Shown in pieces: positions 23,384-36,820 of a stretch of 64,000 nt of DNA; position 1 is the first letter of the stretch; each line of letters begins with the position of its first letter. The notes beneath the pieces were generated by a model. That model did not search any database. It was not told the DNA's origin and saw only the letters and a program-made list of their open reading frames with translations. Both the position numbers and the translations under genes were made by a program. The DNA comes from Pholiota molesta (taxonomy: Eukaryota > Basidiomycota > Agaricomycetes > Agaricales > Strophariaceae). The DNA lies in contig JACGCK010000078.1 in NCBI GenBank assembly GCA_014925825.1, forward strand, positions 124,001 to 188,000, given 5' to 3'.

Positions 23384-26300
23384 TCATAAGAGTCGTTCTT
23401 TAATGCCAACGGCCTTGATCCATATCTCTCCTGGCCGGCTAGAATGAAGCAAGAATGGCATTAGCAAGGAAGATTAAGCCAGACCAATTAAGCAGGGATT
23501 ACGACTCACCTCCTTTCTCTCAAGATCCGGAACACTTTCCTGTTTTCGACTTGCGCATGTGGAACACGCGGATTTGACCCTTTCAATCGTGGCGGGAATG
23601 CGCCGGGTCCACACCGATCTTGTAGATCCGCAAGCGCCTCGTTCGTACCCTCAGTCTCCACCACGATCGTGCCATACCACCCAGAATCAACGAAGAGATT
23701 GTTGCTTTCTGGAATCGGGATACGTCCGTTGGCTGGAGAGCCTCGAGGCGCAGTGCTGAGGCGGGGCAGGCCTCTTGAAGGTCTTATGGTGAACGACGAA
23801 CGGTGCACCCAACGCACCACGTTGTGGTAGGCACCTTGAGGTCTGGTCGAACAAAACGAGAAATGAGCGGAGGATCCAAGAAAGATGCGATGGTCATTCT
23901 TACGTTTCGGTGCGTACGCGATCTTGGAGCAGCTGGAGGTTCAGAGCGATCTCCTCGCCCCACGGGCTGATGTCAATGTGCACAATGGGGTTCGTCGTCT
24001 GCGCGCCGGTGCGTATCACGCGATGGAAATAGGATGGCGGGAAAGCTAACGTCGGAAGGTACTTGGGCAGATCTCCAATGGTTGAATACGTGTAGTCCAG
24101 ATCCTAAGAACAAAGGAGCAAAGTCAATCTCCATACATAGATGCAGCGATATAGCGGACCAGAGCAATGACGGCGGTGCAATGAAAGGTAAACTCACGAT
24201 AAGATAACTGCCATCCCATACTAGTCTGCCCACGTTGCCTTCATCTCCTACGGCGACGTCCCACACCACATCTCCTAACCGCATCAGACCCGCGATGCCA
24301 GCGCGTTTGCACTCCGCTTCGCACTCCAACACGCTCTTGTCCGAGAGCCAATCGCCCTCCGGGGAAGGCACAAAGACCCGCAACAGCGGCGCGCGCCGCA
24401 GGCGGAACAGGGGCGACCGGAACGTCAGGCTCGTCTGGGACGCGCTCTGGTAGAGCGTAGTAGGTGGATGGCTGTTTCCCTGCTGAGAGTACGAATACAT
24501 CGACGTGGTCGGCGAAGGCGCGCGACTGGATACGCGAGACGCCGTCCCGGGGCGCGATGGGGAAAAATTGGCCTTGCCAGGTAAAGTGGTGTATGACGGC
24601 GGTGGCAGCACTTGACTTTGAGGGGCAGAATGTACACTGGCTTCCTTCTCAGCTTGTGCGCGCAAGCGGAGTATCACGCGTGAATATGCACGCGTCGAGG
24701 AAGTCAGAGCGCGGACAGTCTCGACCAGCGAGGGATCACGGTGGTTGGGGTGAATAGAGAGTGAATGCACGTGCATCGCTGCCACGCGCGCGTATTCGTG
24801 GGTAGGCGTCGACACGCCGCGCATGTAGTCGCTCAAATCCTAGATTATTTGTTGTACAATTTCGATTAGAAGCTCGCCTTACAATGGCATTGAGCAGGAA
24901 ATAACAACGCACCTGCAAAGATATCGACAACGGCTCCTGATCGTCCCACTGCCACCTCGTATAGCCAATAGTCTTCAAATACGACTCCAATATCGCCTCT
25001 CTCAACAAAGGCGTCCGGACGAAGAGTATCCGAATCTCCTTGGACACCGACGAGAGCACACACCAGTCGTAGAACGTAAGAAACGCCAACAGGGACGCGA
25101 GGAGCTGGGGATCCGCCACGAACTGCGTCAGCGTGAGGGGTTCGCGCGGCGGCGCGTCGACAGGAACGACATCCTGACGTGCAATCCTCGTTACCACCGG
25201 AACTGGAGGAGGAGGAGGGACGCCGACCGCACTCGCACTGGACTGGCTGCTCTTGTGCCCCCTCCGCCACTGCCGATAGTCCTCAGGCGACACCGGCGTC
25301 AGCGGAACGGCCGCACCGTTCGCCTTCGGCGGCCCCGCAACCTGGCCCTCAACCGCCTCCTCCTGCGCAGGCCCCGCCGCCGCATCGTCAGCGCCGTTCT
25401 CCGACGATGACGGCGCCCGCGACGACGACGCGGCCTCCTTCGCGCCGCGCGCGCGCTTGATGCTGCCCTCCCTCGGCGGCGGCGGCGTCGCCGGCTTCAG
25501 CAGCGTCACGCCCTCTACGCGCGCAAACGGATCCTCGTCCAGCGGGATGACAACCCCACCGCCCCCCGGCGACAGCGGCGTCGGCGGGTGCTGCTGAGGC
25601 GCCTTCCCGACGGCCTTGTGCGGAAGGAGCTTGCCCGGAAACGACTCCGGCGTGCTCGGCAGCGTCGTGGCGGAGCCGTTCGCGCTCGCGGTGAGGAGCG
25701 TGTGCAGCGACGCGCTGCTGCCGCCGGGGTGGTGCTGCGCCGGCCGCGCCTTGCTGAGCTTGCGCGGCGAGGCACGCGCGGTGGCGCCCTGCGGCGCCGG
25801 GGCCGGCTCGTCGCTCCCGGAGCGCGACCGCGACCGGCCATGCATCGCGGAGCGCAGGGCGCTGCTCTCGGGGTGGTGTGGCTGCTGCTGCTGCTGCATG
25901 GGCGGCGTGGGCAGAGACGCCGGCTCTGGCGCGGCCGGTGTTCTCTTGGGCGAAGGCGGGCGGGCAGCTGAGGACGCCCGCGGGTCACCCTGGAACCCGA
26001 CCCCCTGCGCGTTCTCAAACTCGAACTCGGGCAGCGAGTCCGGGTGCGTCTTCGGCGTCGCGAACACTTCGGCCGGCGGCAGCAGCTCGTGTTGATACTC
26101 GTGGCTTTGGGCTGGGCGATGCGCCGGCGCGTGCCCGTTCGCAGTACTATGCGCGGGCGGTGCCGGATACGCGTGCTGCTGCTCCTGTCTTCGCTGTGGC
26201 TGATAATACGGCTGTGGCTGATAATACGGCTGTGGCTGATAATCCGTCTGTGGCTGCTGCTGCTGCTGTGAAGGATAATACATCTGTTGCTGCTGCTGCT

Positions 26301-29227
26301 GCTGCTGAGGCTGCTGGGGCTGCGCATAAGACCACCGAGGGTCCACCGGCCCACCCGCCCCCTCCGCGCCGCCCTCCTCCACCATCGCCGCGAAAATGCG
26401 CGGCTTCCCTCTCAGCGGCCCTGTCGGCGCCTGTACGCTCGGTGACTTTCGCAACAGATGCGGCAGGGCTGGTGCGGGCTGGAAAGGCGCGGACGCAGAA
26501 GCAGACGACGACGACGCGAACGCCGCCTGACCGCCCCGCTCCGGCGGCAGCGTCGCATGGCGCGGGCGTTGCTGTTGCTGCTGGACGCCATTCGCACCTG
26601 AATGCGGCAGCGGCGGCGGTGGTGGTGGTGGTGTCGCGGGCAGAAGCGCATCGGGGCTCCTCCGGCCGTGCAGGAAAGGGGGGTCGCGGTCGTGCGCAGG
26701 AGGTGGAGGCGCGGCGCCCGCGGGAAGGAAAGAGGGGTCGTGGTGGTGCACAGGCGGCGGACGCGGCGGCGACGGCGAGCGCGCGTCAGCCCGATTCGGC
26801 GGTGGTGGTGGCGGGGGTGGGGGTGGTGAGGGCGGCACCTGTCTCGATGGAGGCGGGGGTGGATGGACCACGTCGTTGTTATACGGAGACCCATACGCAG
26901 AATACGGGATGTTCATGTGCGGGCCAAGAACCTGCGGTGCATGTGGGAAGTCGTTGTACGACGACGGCAGGATACCCACCATCGCCGCATGGCTCGTCGA
27001 GACGCCCATATCCACGTCGTCTTCTTCTCGGGGCGGCGGAGGGGGCAGCGGGGGGCTCGCAGGGCGCGGCGCAGGGGCGTCGTCGTCGTCCTCGAACGAC
27101 GGCAGGGAGGGCTGCGGTTTAAAAAGGCCTCGGCCGGGCGGCGCGCGGTACACGCTCTGATCAACACATCACATCACATCACATACATCGCACACCAAAA
27201 ACAAAGAACGGGGGAAGGACGGATTAGCCTGGACCGCATGATGCCTCCTCCCGAGATGAAGAAGCAGAAGAAGGGGGAGGGACGCACCGATCGCTGTTGC
27301 AGATGCTGCTGCTGCGTGGGAGGCACCTGGTCCGTAGGGTTTAAGGTATGCGGAGGAGGATCTGGGCGATGATTGGGACGTCCATTCGCTTTGTCGGGCA
27401 GGGTTTCGTTGCTGAATTCCTATTGAAGCAGAACGTAAGCGATACGGTCGATGACGCGCATGATACGAGAAAGTAGAATGGTCGAAAAAGTAGCTCATCC
27501 AACCCTTACGCGGACAAGACCACGAAAAAGACGTGTGCATAGAGGTCTCGTTCGGCCAATGGCATTACGTGAACCCGACCACACGTGGAGCGGCTGGGTC
27601 GAGCTTAACGCAAGACAAAGCTGAGATGAAGAAGCAGAAGAAGGGGAGCACGCACCGATCGCTGTTGCTGCGTGCCAGGCACCTGTTCCGTAGGGTTTAA
27701 GGTATGCGGAGGAGGATCTGGACGATAGCTTGGACCTCCATTCGACACGGCGGCAAGGGTTTCGCTGAATTCCTATTGAAGCAGGATGAACGTAAGCACA
27801 CGATAACCTCGAATGACGCGCATGATACGAGAAGAATAGAAGTGATAGAGATAGAGCGATCGCCAAAAACCGACGATCCCGCAGAAGGGAAAAGGGCACC
27901 CCAATCCAACCCCTACCCTACTCAGACCAACGCACGAGAGGCTACATTACGCATCGCCATCCCTTCGCCAATGGCATGACGTGCACCCGACCAGACCCAC
28001 ACGTGGCGCGGCTCGTCGAGCTTAACACAAACACAGCGCTTCCTTCCTCCCAGCGCCGACGAGATTTGCGCGGAGGCCCGGGCGGGATCTGAGCATGCGC
28101 AATTACGATTACAAGCACGAACACAATTAACCTCGAATACGAACAACCTCGAATACGAATAACCTCGCCCCTCCGTGACGGCAGTGGCGGCACCCATACG
28201 TACGGGGGGAGAAGGAACCAACAGAGCATGAGCATGAGCATGAGCTACGCGAACGCACCTGGAACAAGGCAAACTCAGGGGGCAAGTCCAGGACGCGGTC
28301 CGACGCGGGCGTCCCGCGCACGTCCTGCGCCGGCCGCGTCTGCGGGGACGGAGACCCCGCCACGCTCATCCTTTGCGACGCACCGTTCGGCGGCAGCCTA
28401 TTCTGGCTGGCGGAATACCCCGCGTGCGCAGCGGGCGCAGGGAGACCCTGCTGACCGTACGCCGCGGGCGGAAAGGGCTGCTGCATCCTGCCACTTTGGT
28501 GGGGCGCAGGTGCGGGCGACGACGCGGATGCGTTACGTTTTGGGGGTGTCTTCGGCGTGAATGTGTACGGCGAGGGAGGAGGGGAGGCGGGTTCTTGCCA
28601 ATAATAGCCGGAGGCTTGAACGGGCGCCGCCGCGCCGGGGTGGGGGAGGGGCTTTTTCTCGAGGTCGCGCACGGCGAGCGACGCCCGCGAGCGCGCGCTG
28701 GTCAACGGGGGGTGGGCAGACGCGGACGGCGGCGGCCCCTGGGCACGGGGGGCAGTCGCCCGCCGCGCCACGGGCGGCGCGGGTGCGGATCCAGCGGCGA
28801 TGGGCGACGGGAGGGGCTTGTCGACAGACACCGAGCGGAAGGGCACGGCCTGCGATGGAGGCATCGCGCTCGAATAACCATGATACGCGCCGCCGTGCAT
28901 CGACCCCTGCGCGGCCGGGAACTGCTCCTGCGTCCGCGTCTGTCGGCGGACCGCGAGCTCTGCGTCTCGGGCACCACCCGCCACGAGCGAGTGGGACGAC
29001 GACGCCATCCCCGACCCTGTCTTCAGCGACTCCTTCCGGCCGGTGAGCGCCATGGGCGAGGAGACGAGCCGCTGGCTCGCAGCGGCATGGGTGGTCTGCG
29101 CGGAGGTGGCGAAGCGGGCGAACAGCGGGGGTGGGTTCGAAGAAGCAGCGGGGCTGGAGGCAGTCACCGGCGGCAGCTCCTTGGTCGGGGTGTCCTGTTT
29201 GGCTTTTTTGCGAAGGAAACCAGCCAT
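23384..29227 (-). CDS. Large proline/glutamine-rich F-box-like protein
   Basis: Six exons (28259-29227, 24913-27156, 24198-24839, 23904-24103, 23510-23842, 23384-23438) join in frame to 1480 residues. The first two thirds is low complexity: Pro runs, Gln runs (QQQQQQQQ near 26280-26310, PQPYYQPQPYYQPQ near 26190-26240) and Ser/Ala stretches. An F-box-like helix follows: LTQFVADPQLLASLLAFL and FYDWCVLSSVSKEIRILF. After it come YTRWQWDDQEPLSISLQDL and a folded region with LRVFVPSPEGDWL and LDYTYSTIGDLPKYLPTL. The C-terminus has GWYGTIVVETEGTNEAL. Such proteins may recruit targets to an SCF ubiquitin ligase (inference). The tandem YQPQP repeat and CAG-type tracts are likely length-polymorphic. 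Intron 1 is about 1.1 kb, roughly 15 times the local norm. Confidence 0.85.
27245..28037. repeat. Tandem duplication inside intron 1 of the F-box-like gene
   Basis: Copy A (27245-27619) and copy B (27620-28037) share agatgaagaagcagaagaag, cgcaccgatcgctgttgc, gtagggtttaaggtatgcgg, gaattcctattgaagcag, gacgcgcatgatacgagaa, ccaatggcat and cacacgtgg in the same order. They are diverged by substitutions and small indels. Both lie inside the single intron 27157-28258. Non-coding. Confidence 0.85.
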
Positions 29228-29229
29228 CG

Positions 29230-30530
29230 CATGCGCATATACGCACTATAGAGACGTTGGACGAAGGAGAGAAGAGTCAGACGACAGCCTCGAGGCTGGC
29301 GAGCATGCGAAAGATGACGGACGCAGTGAGTGTCGTCCCGAAATTGCTGCGGCGATGTTGTCCACAATGGCCAATCAACAAAGCGGCCCTAACAACCCAC
29401 GCCTTTTCTCCGCTCCGCTTTATCTGTTACCATCGTCAATGTTCCGCTCTTCTCGACCTCGGTCGTTCGTCATCTGTTGCAAGGCTGCATAGATTGGACA
29501 TATCAGATGTATTGAAGTATTACGACGTACGCTCTGCCAGTGACCTACGTCCCAGTTCGGCGATGCATGAGCGCTCCACTTCTGGAAGCTATGTATGTCC
29601 GTCGGTAATGAAAGAAGGTCGACCTCGAAGAACGGTGACATGGTCGCGCTTATGTTCAATGGCCGCCGAGAACAACATGAGGAACCCGAGTCCGATCTTC
29701 CTCCGATATCGGCGAGCGAAGGAGGATAGCGGAGGACTCTCGCTCCTGAATCGTGTCCCACTGCCTGCCTGATATATAGGAGCAGTTAGTTACGACTTAT
29801 ACCACCACCATCAAAAACACAAAACTCTGAAAAAATCCTCACAAACCCGCTCACAACCCCTCCTCCGCTACTGTTCTTTACCACTAAGGCAGAGCCGTGC
29901 GAGAGAGCGAGAGGCCAGAGGTTTTTGACTGCGTGGGAGGCAAAAACTACGTGAAAAAAGGAGGGGTGGACGTAAGACGGCGCCAGCCCATCGCCTTCCT
30001 CTTCCTACCACCATCCTATGTGCCCTTGCGTACCCCTTGGACCTTGGGACAGTGTACCTGTACTCTCTACCCTACTGTTATACTGGATGGTGAAGACACA
30101 CATCCTGCAAAACGGCGGGGAAAGTCTGTGAGTCGCTCGCGTACACCCCACCTCCTCTCAGGCCTTATCGCACTCATCGCAGCTCATCGGGCGCAATCGG
30201 CAGCATCTGGGCCCTCGTAAATAGCTCTTCCGACGTTGGGAAGATGCGAGTGAAGCAATCGAGTGGATCCCGTGAATGTTTTGGGGACGATGCGCGCACC
30301 TTTAACGATGAGTCATGACGAGCAGTCTGAGATGAATGTCGCTCCCCCTCTGTGCCTCACCACTACGCTTCGAGTCTCAGGGTCTCTTTTGCATGAGTTA
30401 TTGCTATGTCAGACAATCCCACCAAGATGCCCGAGGTCACCATGCTCGATGATTTACATACCTGTGTTGGGGTTACATGGAATATATTTAATTTAATTTA
30501 AAACCGATCATGAATACACATAAAGCCAGC
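29230..30530. other. Promoter region and intergenic DNA
   Basis: Upstream of the F-box-like gene. A minus-strand open stretch at about 29420-29640 (starting MSPFFEVDLLSL) has no recognisable domain. No further gene is supported. Confidence 0.4.
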
Positions 30531-30539
30531 AAAGTATGA

Positions 30540-31590
30540 CAGATTGCCGGTCTAATCTTCGGGATGGAATCAAGCATTGGGTTACTTCCACCAGAAGAAG
30601 GTATAGCGCTGTACACGGCCCTGCTCGACTTGCACCTTGCCCATGGAGCAGAAATAAGCCCGGATATCAACAAGAGCGATCTTGCCCCACTGCAAGAAAT
30701 ACAGCACGGGTTTATACGTCGTCTACTAGGCTTACCAAAAAATTCCGCAATTGTTGTGCTCTTTACTGAGACCAGACTTACACCACTAAAGTTTCGAAGG
30801 CTGCTGGCAACTTGAAGTATCTCGTGGAATTACCAGCAGAATATCTAGCTCATAAAGCACTCCGAGACTCCATATATCTTGACAGAAATGGCCACCAATC
30901 TTGCATCACAGACATACATTTAAGGTCATAGAAAGCATGGAGCTTGGCATTGACTTCCCAGACCTTTCAGAAATTAAGTCTGTCATTGTCATCACCTTGA
31001 TAACGACTATAACTATTAGGGAAGCAATGAATGAACAACTTGAACAAGAGCTAGAATGTACTTCGAAACTGTATTTACTTCACAGCAGATTGGAATACTG
31101 TCCAGAAGGCAAAGGACCCAAACAGATTACCCTCCTCTTGAGACATTACCTGAAAATATTAAATGCAGATCACAGGAAGTCTCTGATGAGGTTAATTCTA
31201 TCTTGTCATCCAATAGCACTGGAGGGATTGAGACATACCGAGCTCATTAACAATAGAGAAATTACAGGCTCACTCCAAAATTTTACTCATGAAATCCTCC
31301 ATATCTTTGATGACACACCGATATTGGTCCCAGTTATGCCTCTGGATTGGCTGGTCAATCTGCCAAGAAGTAGTACAGGTGGTGCGGGGATGGTTTCTTA
31401 ATTTACCTTGGACATGGGGGTCATATGGACGTCTAGGCGAAGAGCTGGAGGGACATTTCTGTATGATCAATGTGTTCTGGGTCCGGAGGCGAAGATACGT
31501 AGCTGGCATGTATCGGGATAACCTTCGGGACACGGCGGCCCAGGAGGGGCCAGTGCTGTGTATAATCTATCACTATCACTATCACTATCA
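30540..31590 (+). mobile_element. Degenerate 3' fragment of a non-LTR retrotransposon (LINE)
   Basis: Conceptual translation, interrupted by stops and frame changes, contains LHLAHGAEISPDIN, QHGFIRRLLGLPKNSA and VVLFTETRLTPLKFRRLL, then LKYLVELPAEYLAHKALRDS and HRKSLMRLILSCHPIALEGL. These match the conserved region downstream of the reverse-transcriptase domain of fungal Tad-like LINEs. The 5' part with the catalytic RT motifs is absent. The fragment ends in a short (TATCAC)n tract at 31566-31592, the kind of simple tail typical of LINE 3' ends. It is inactive. Confidence 0.75.
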
Positions 31591-31845
31591 CGAGTTACTT
31601 CTGAGTCTCTTCAATGTAATCTGTCAATATAAGGACGGGCCCAGAAGCCTGCATACATATAAGTATTTTTGCTTCGCATCCAGGTCTGATCAATGCACCT
31701 TGACAAGCTTTCGGACATGTCCTCGAGAACACTGTCGCTAAAGCGCTGAAGTCTTCGCCGCACTTGCACCGCACGCCTAATCGCACAACAGCATTCCGCC
31801 GCTTAGAATGACGTTGGGTCAGAGAAGAAAACGATCGTATATAGG

Positions 31846-32296
31846 CTCTACGCCAGGTGAAGGAATCCTATGCGTTTTGCTACAATCCCATACACTGGTC
31901 GCAAATGTAAGGTAATAGAGGCTTTATCACAATGCAATCACAATGTCATCAATCACCATAAAATGCTTCGGAAACACTTCTGACGTTTGCAAGGCAGCTC
32001 TACAATAGAATCCATTAAAATGCCAGTGATCATTACAAGGGTTTATGGCGCTGGAATCCTATGCGAGGAAATTGAGAGTTACAAGTCCTTGGAAAGCTTG
32101 CGAAAACCTCACAAATGAATTTCATTGTATTCTCTATCTTCAAGTTGTAGCCGTACAATCCAATAAAATAATTCTAATATCCTTGTATGTGTGGGTACAC
32201 AACATTTCCGAGGCATCAGAATGGGTATAATGATAATCGTAGCTACATTACAAGATAGTTAAAAGTTGCTATCATGGTTTTCGCATACTTATACTC
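31846..32296 (+). repeat. 450 bp repeat, copy 1, inverted relative to copy 2
   Basis: Starts ctctacgccaggtgaagg, contains catacactggtcgcaaatgt and gaggaaattgagagttacaa, and ends catacttatactc. It matches the reverse complement of 35375-35823 along its length with small indels. There is no coding capacity. Confidence 0.88.
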
Positions 32297-32439
32297 GGGC
32301 TGAAATCCATTGTGTATGGATTATATTTAGGCGAACCTACGTATTGAAACTGCTTTTTTGCGGATGTGATGCTTCAGGCTTTTCTTACGGGAATTTTTGA
32401 CAATGGTCAATGTTGGCTCAAAAATTCTCAGTCCATAGC

Positions 32440-32570
32440 CGGATTACTGAACATACCTCTCTTCAACAACTAGTTTTTGGCCGGATTTGAAACATACCTC
32501 CGCCTGCGGCGAGCGATTTTTAGCCGGACACAAGACGTACCTCTTAGTGGACTTTCGGGGGTCCTCCTCT
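32440..32570. repeat. Three short tandem units, about 45 bp
   Basis: Near 32440, 32480 and 32515 the sequence repeats (t)agccgga, then acataccto-like core ACATACCTC or ACGTACCTC. The units are separated by tttt-ending spacers of similar length. Confidence 0.5.
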
Positions 32571-32850
32571 AGTCATCTATCCTCTCAATATGTTAATGTT
32601 CTATGCGAGTTCGATGCGCTAAAGCTTAAGCTTCGTACTTCACGGCCAAAATTGATCGCCACCTTTTATCACGACAAACACGATGCGTTATATATTTGAA
32701 TTAAAGCTACGATAAGGCAGGGTTTTGGCGTAGGTAAGAAGAGAGCATCTATGGGTACTAGGTAGTCAAGAAATATACAAAAATCAGACAACAACGCAGA
32801 ACAGTATCAGCCCCATTTACCTCCGACCATCAATGGGCTCGCGGCGCCCT

Positions 32851-34797
<1,947 letters not shown>

Positions 34798-34799
34798 CC

Positions 34800-35370
34800 C
34801 GCTGGATAGACTTGATGGTTGGAAGGGAAAGAGTCGGAAATGGTGTCGCGGTAATTATTATTTATTTTTCTGGACTCGGATCCTAGCCACGTGAGTGGGT
34901 AAATTAATAATGTATTTAAATTGAATTAGTAAGCTCTAACCTCTGTCGGAGTCTATGGAAAGGGAAAGGAGAAAACAGAAATGGAGAAAAAGAAAGAAAG
35001 AAAGAAAGAAATGTAAGATGAGAGAAAATGAGCTAGGGCTCACGTTCGTGTTTTGGGTGGACAGTAAGGCGTGGGTTTGCGGGCAAAGAATATAATTTTT
35101 TGGTCGCCGAAAATCTCCAGAAAATCACTCTTGCTCGGCGCCGCCGGCATCCCGAAGGAAGACGGCACGTCACGGCAGGCAGACCGAGCTCAAGCCGGCC
35201 CGACACAGGCGAGTAGTATGTACATTACGAAGACAATGTGTAAAGAAAGAAAGAAAAGCAAGGAAAGAGATAAGGGGCAGTGGTAAGGGTGGGTGAAGAA
35301 TGAAAAGAGCTCGAGGCAGAGCCTAACGAGCGACGGACGATGTGGTTGAGAGGACGGGGAATCGTACTAC
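34800..35370. promoter_or_regulatory. DLD promoter region with purine microsatellite
   Basis: AT-rich DNA upstream of the dehydrogenase gene. It has a (GAAA)n tract at about 34990-35010 and purine-rich runs at 35236-35270. No gene is seen. Confidence 0.45.
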
Positions 35371-35374
35371 GAGA

Positions 35375-35823
35375 GCTACACTTTGAGTATAAGTATGCGA
35401 AAACCATGATAGAAACTTTGAACTATCTTGTAATGTAGCTACGATTATTATTATACCCATTCTGATGCCTCAGAAATGTTGTGTACCCATACAAGGGTAT
35501 TAGAATTATTTCATTGGGATTGTACGGCTACAAGATAGAGAATACACTGAAATTCATTTGTGAGGTTTTCGCAAACCTTCCAAGGACTTGTAACTCTCAA
35601 TTTCCTCGCATAGGATTCCAGCTCCGCAAGCCCTTGTAATGATTACTGGCATTCTAATGGATTCTATTGTAGAACTGCCTTGCAAACGTCAGAAGTGGTT
35701 CCGAGCATTGTATGGTGATTGATGACATTGTATGGTGATTGATGACATTGTGACAAAGTACATTTGCGACCAGTGTATGGGATTTTAGCAGAACTCGTAG
35801 GACTCCTTCACCTAGTGTAGAGG
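35375..35823 (-). repeat. 450 bp repeat, copy 2
   Basis: Inverted partner of 31846-32296. Its ends, CTACACT at 35376 and AGTGTAG at 35814-35820, are themselves short inverted repeats, suggesting a miniature DNA transposon. It carries an extra local tandem, gtatggtgattgatgacatt twice at about 35708-35747, that copy 1 lacks. Confidence 0.85.
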
Positions 35824-36035
35824 GCGCTTTTCTTGGCGATGTTGATGCGGCGCGCAAGCGGCGCGTCCATCATGATCAAATGCGAAATTGTTTGCAGCGT
35901 GACCGACGCGCCACACGTGATGTGAGTTTGTTTGGGTGTGTCAACAAACTGATGTTGATTGGATTCCGAAAACGCGTCTCCTGCTTTTCTCCCATTTTCA
36001 TCTCTGCCCTCCCCGCCACACCCTTCACCCCCACA

Positions 36036-36820
36036 ATGCCCCGCAAAGCCGCCGCCGCTGCTGCCGCTGAATCTGGCGAATCCGCGCCAGCGCCCCGCCG
36101 CTCCACCCGTATCAAAGAGCAGCCCAAAGAAGACGCCGCTCCCAAGAAAGCGCCTGCAAAGCCCCGAGCGAAGAAGGCCGATAAAGAGGACGCCGATAAG
36201 GAGAAGCCCAAATCGACCAAGGGCACAAAGCGCAAGGCCGCCGAGGAGCCTAACGGTGCGGCGGAGGGAGATGAAGCACCCGCAGCCAAAAAGGTTCGTT
36301 TTTCATTCTCGATCTCGAGAACAAGAGGCGCTCAAACATTCATTGCTCCTGATAGGCTAAGCCAGCCTCTAAGGCTAAACCTGCTTCCACTAAGCCTGCT
36401 TCGAAGGCCGCTGCTGTTAAGCCAGCGTCCAAGGCATCGGCAAGGCCTGTATCTAAAGCTTCAGCGAAGCCAGCCTCCAAGGCCGCGAAGCCGGCGTCTA
36501 CTGCGTCGGCAAAGCCTGCCTCGCGAGCAGGATCGAAGAAGCCTGCGTCCAAGGTAAATCTCACCCATTTGCTCCTCGTAACCGCTTCCTGCTACTCTTC
36601 GACGCCTGTTCTATTGCCTACGATTTTTTTGGAAACACGAGGCTAACGATAACTCTTTATAGGCTGAAGGTCAACAACCTGCTGCTGCGGGCAGTGCTAA
36701 AGTCGGCGAGACTATTGCGGAGGAGCCCGAGGCAGAGGCCGCTGCCGCGACAGTGAGTGTTTTTTCTGAATTCTTCATTTACTATTCTGATGATGTTTTC
36801 CCTTGAACCCGTAGGCTTAA
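36036..36820 (+). CDS. Small Lys/Ala/Pro-rich basic protein, probably nuclear
   Basis: Exons 36036-36293, 36356-36553, 36663-36752 and 36815-36820 give 183 residues. The N-terminus (MPRKAAAAAAAESGESAPAP) is followed by RRSTRIKEQPK and KPRAKKADKED, nuclear-localisation-like basic clusters. Exon 2 encodes about ten imperfect KPAS-type repeats resembling the tail of histone H1. Exon 3 is acidic (AEEPEAEAAAA). No globular H1 domain is present. The last exon codes for one residue plus stop (GCT TAA); if intron 3 were retained the protein would end 17 residues later. DNA or chromatin binding is inferred from composition only. I do not recognise a named family. Confidence 0.7.

Noticed and set aside
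25180..27120. Long plus-strand frames opposite the F-box-like gene
   Set aside because: GC-rich shadow frames, dominated by runs mirroring the Gln/Pro codons of the real minus-strand protein.
27169..27909. Ser/Arg/Leu-rich open frames as small genes
   Set aside because: They come from the two copies of the intronic tandem repeat and share only the repeat's low complexity; the flanking exons join in frame across them.
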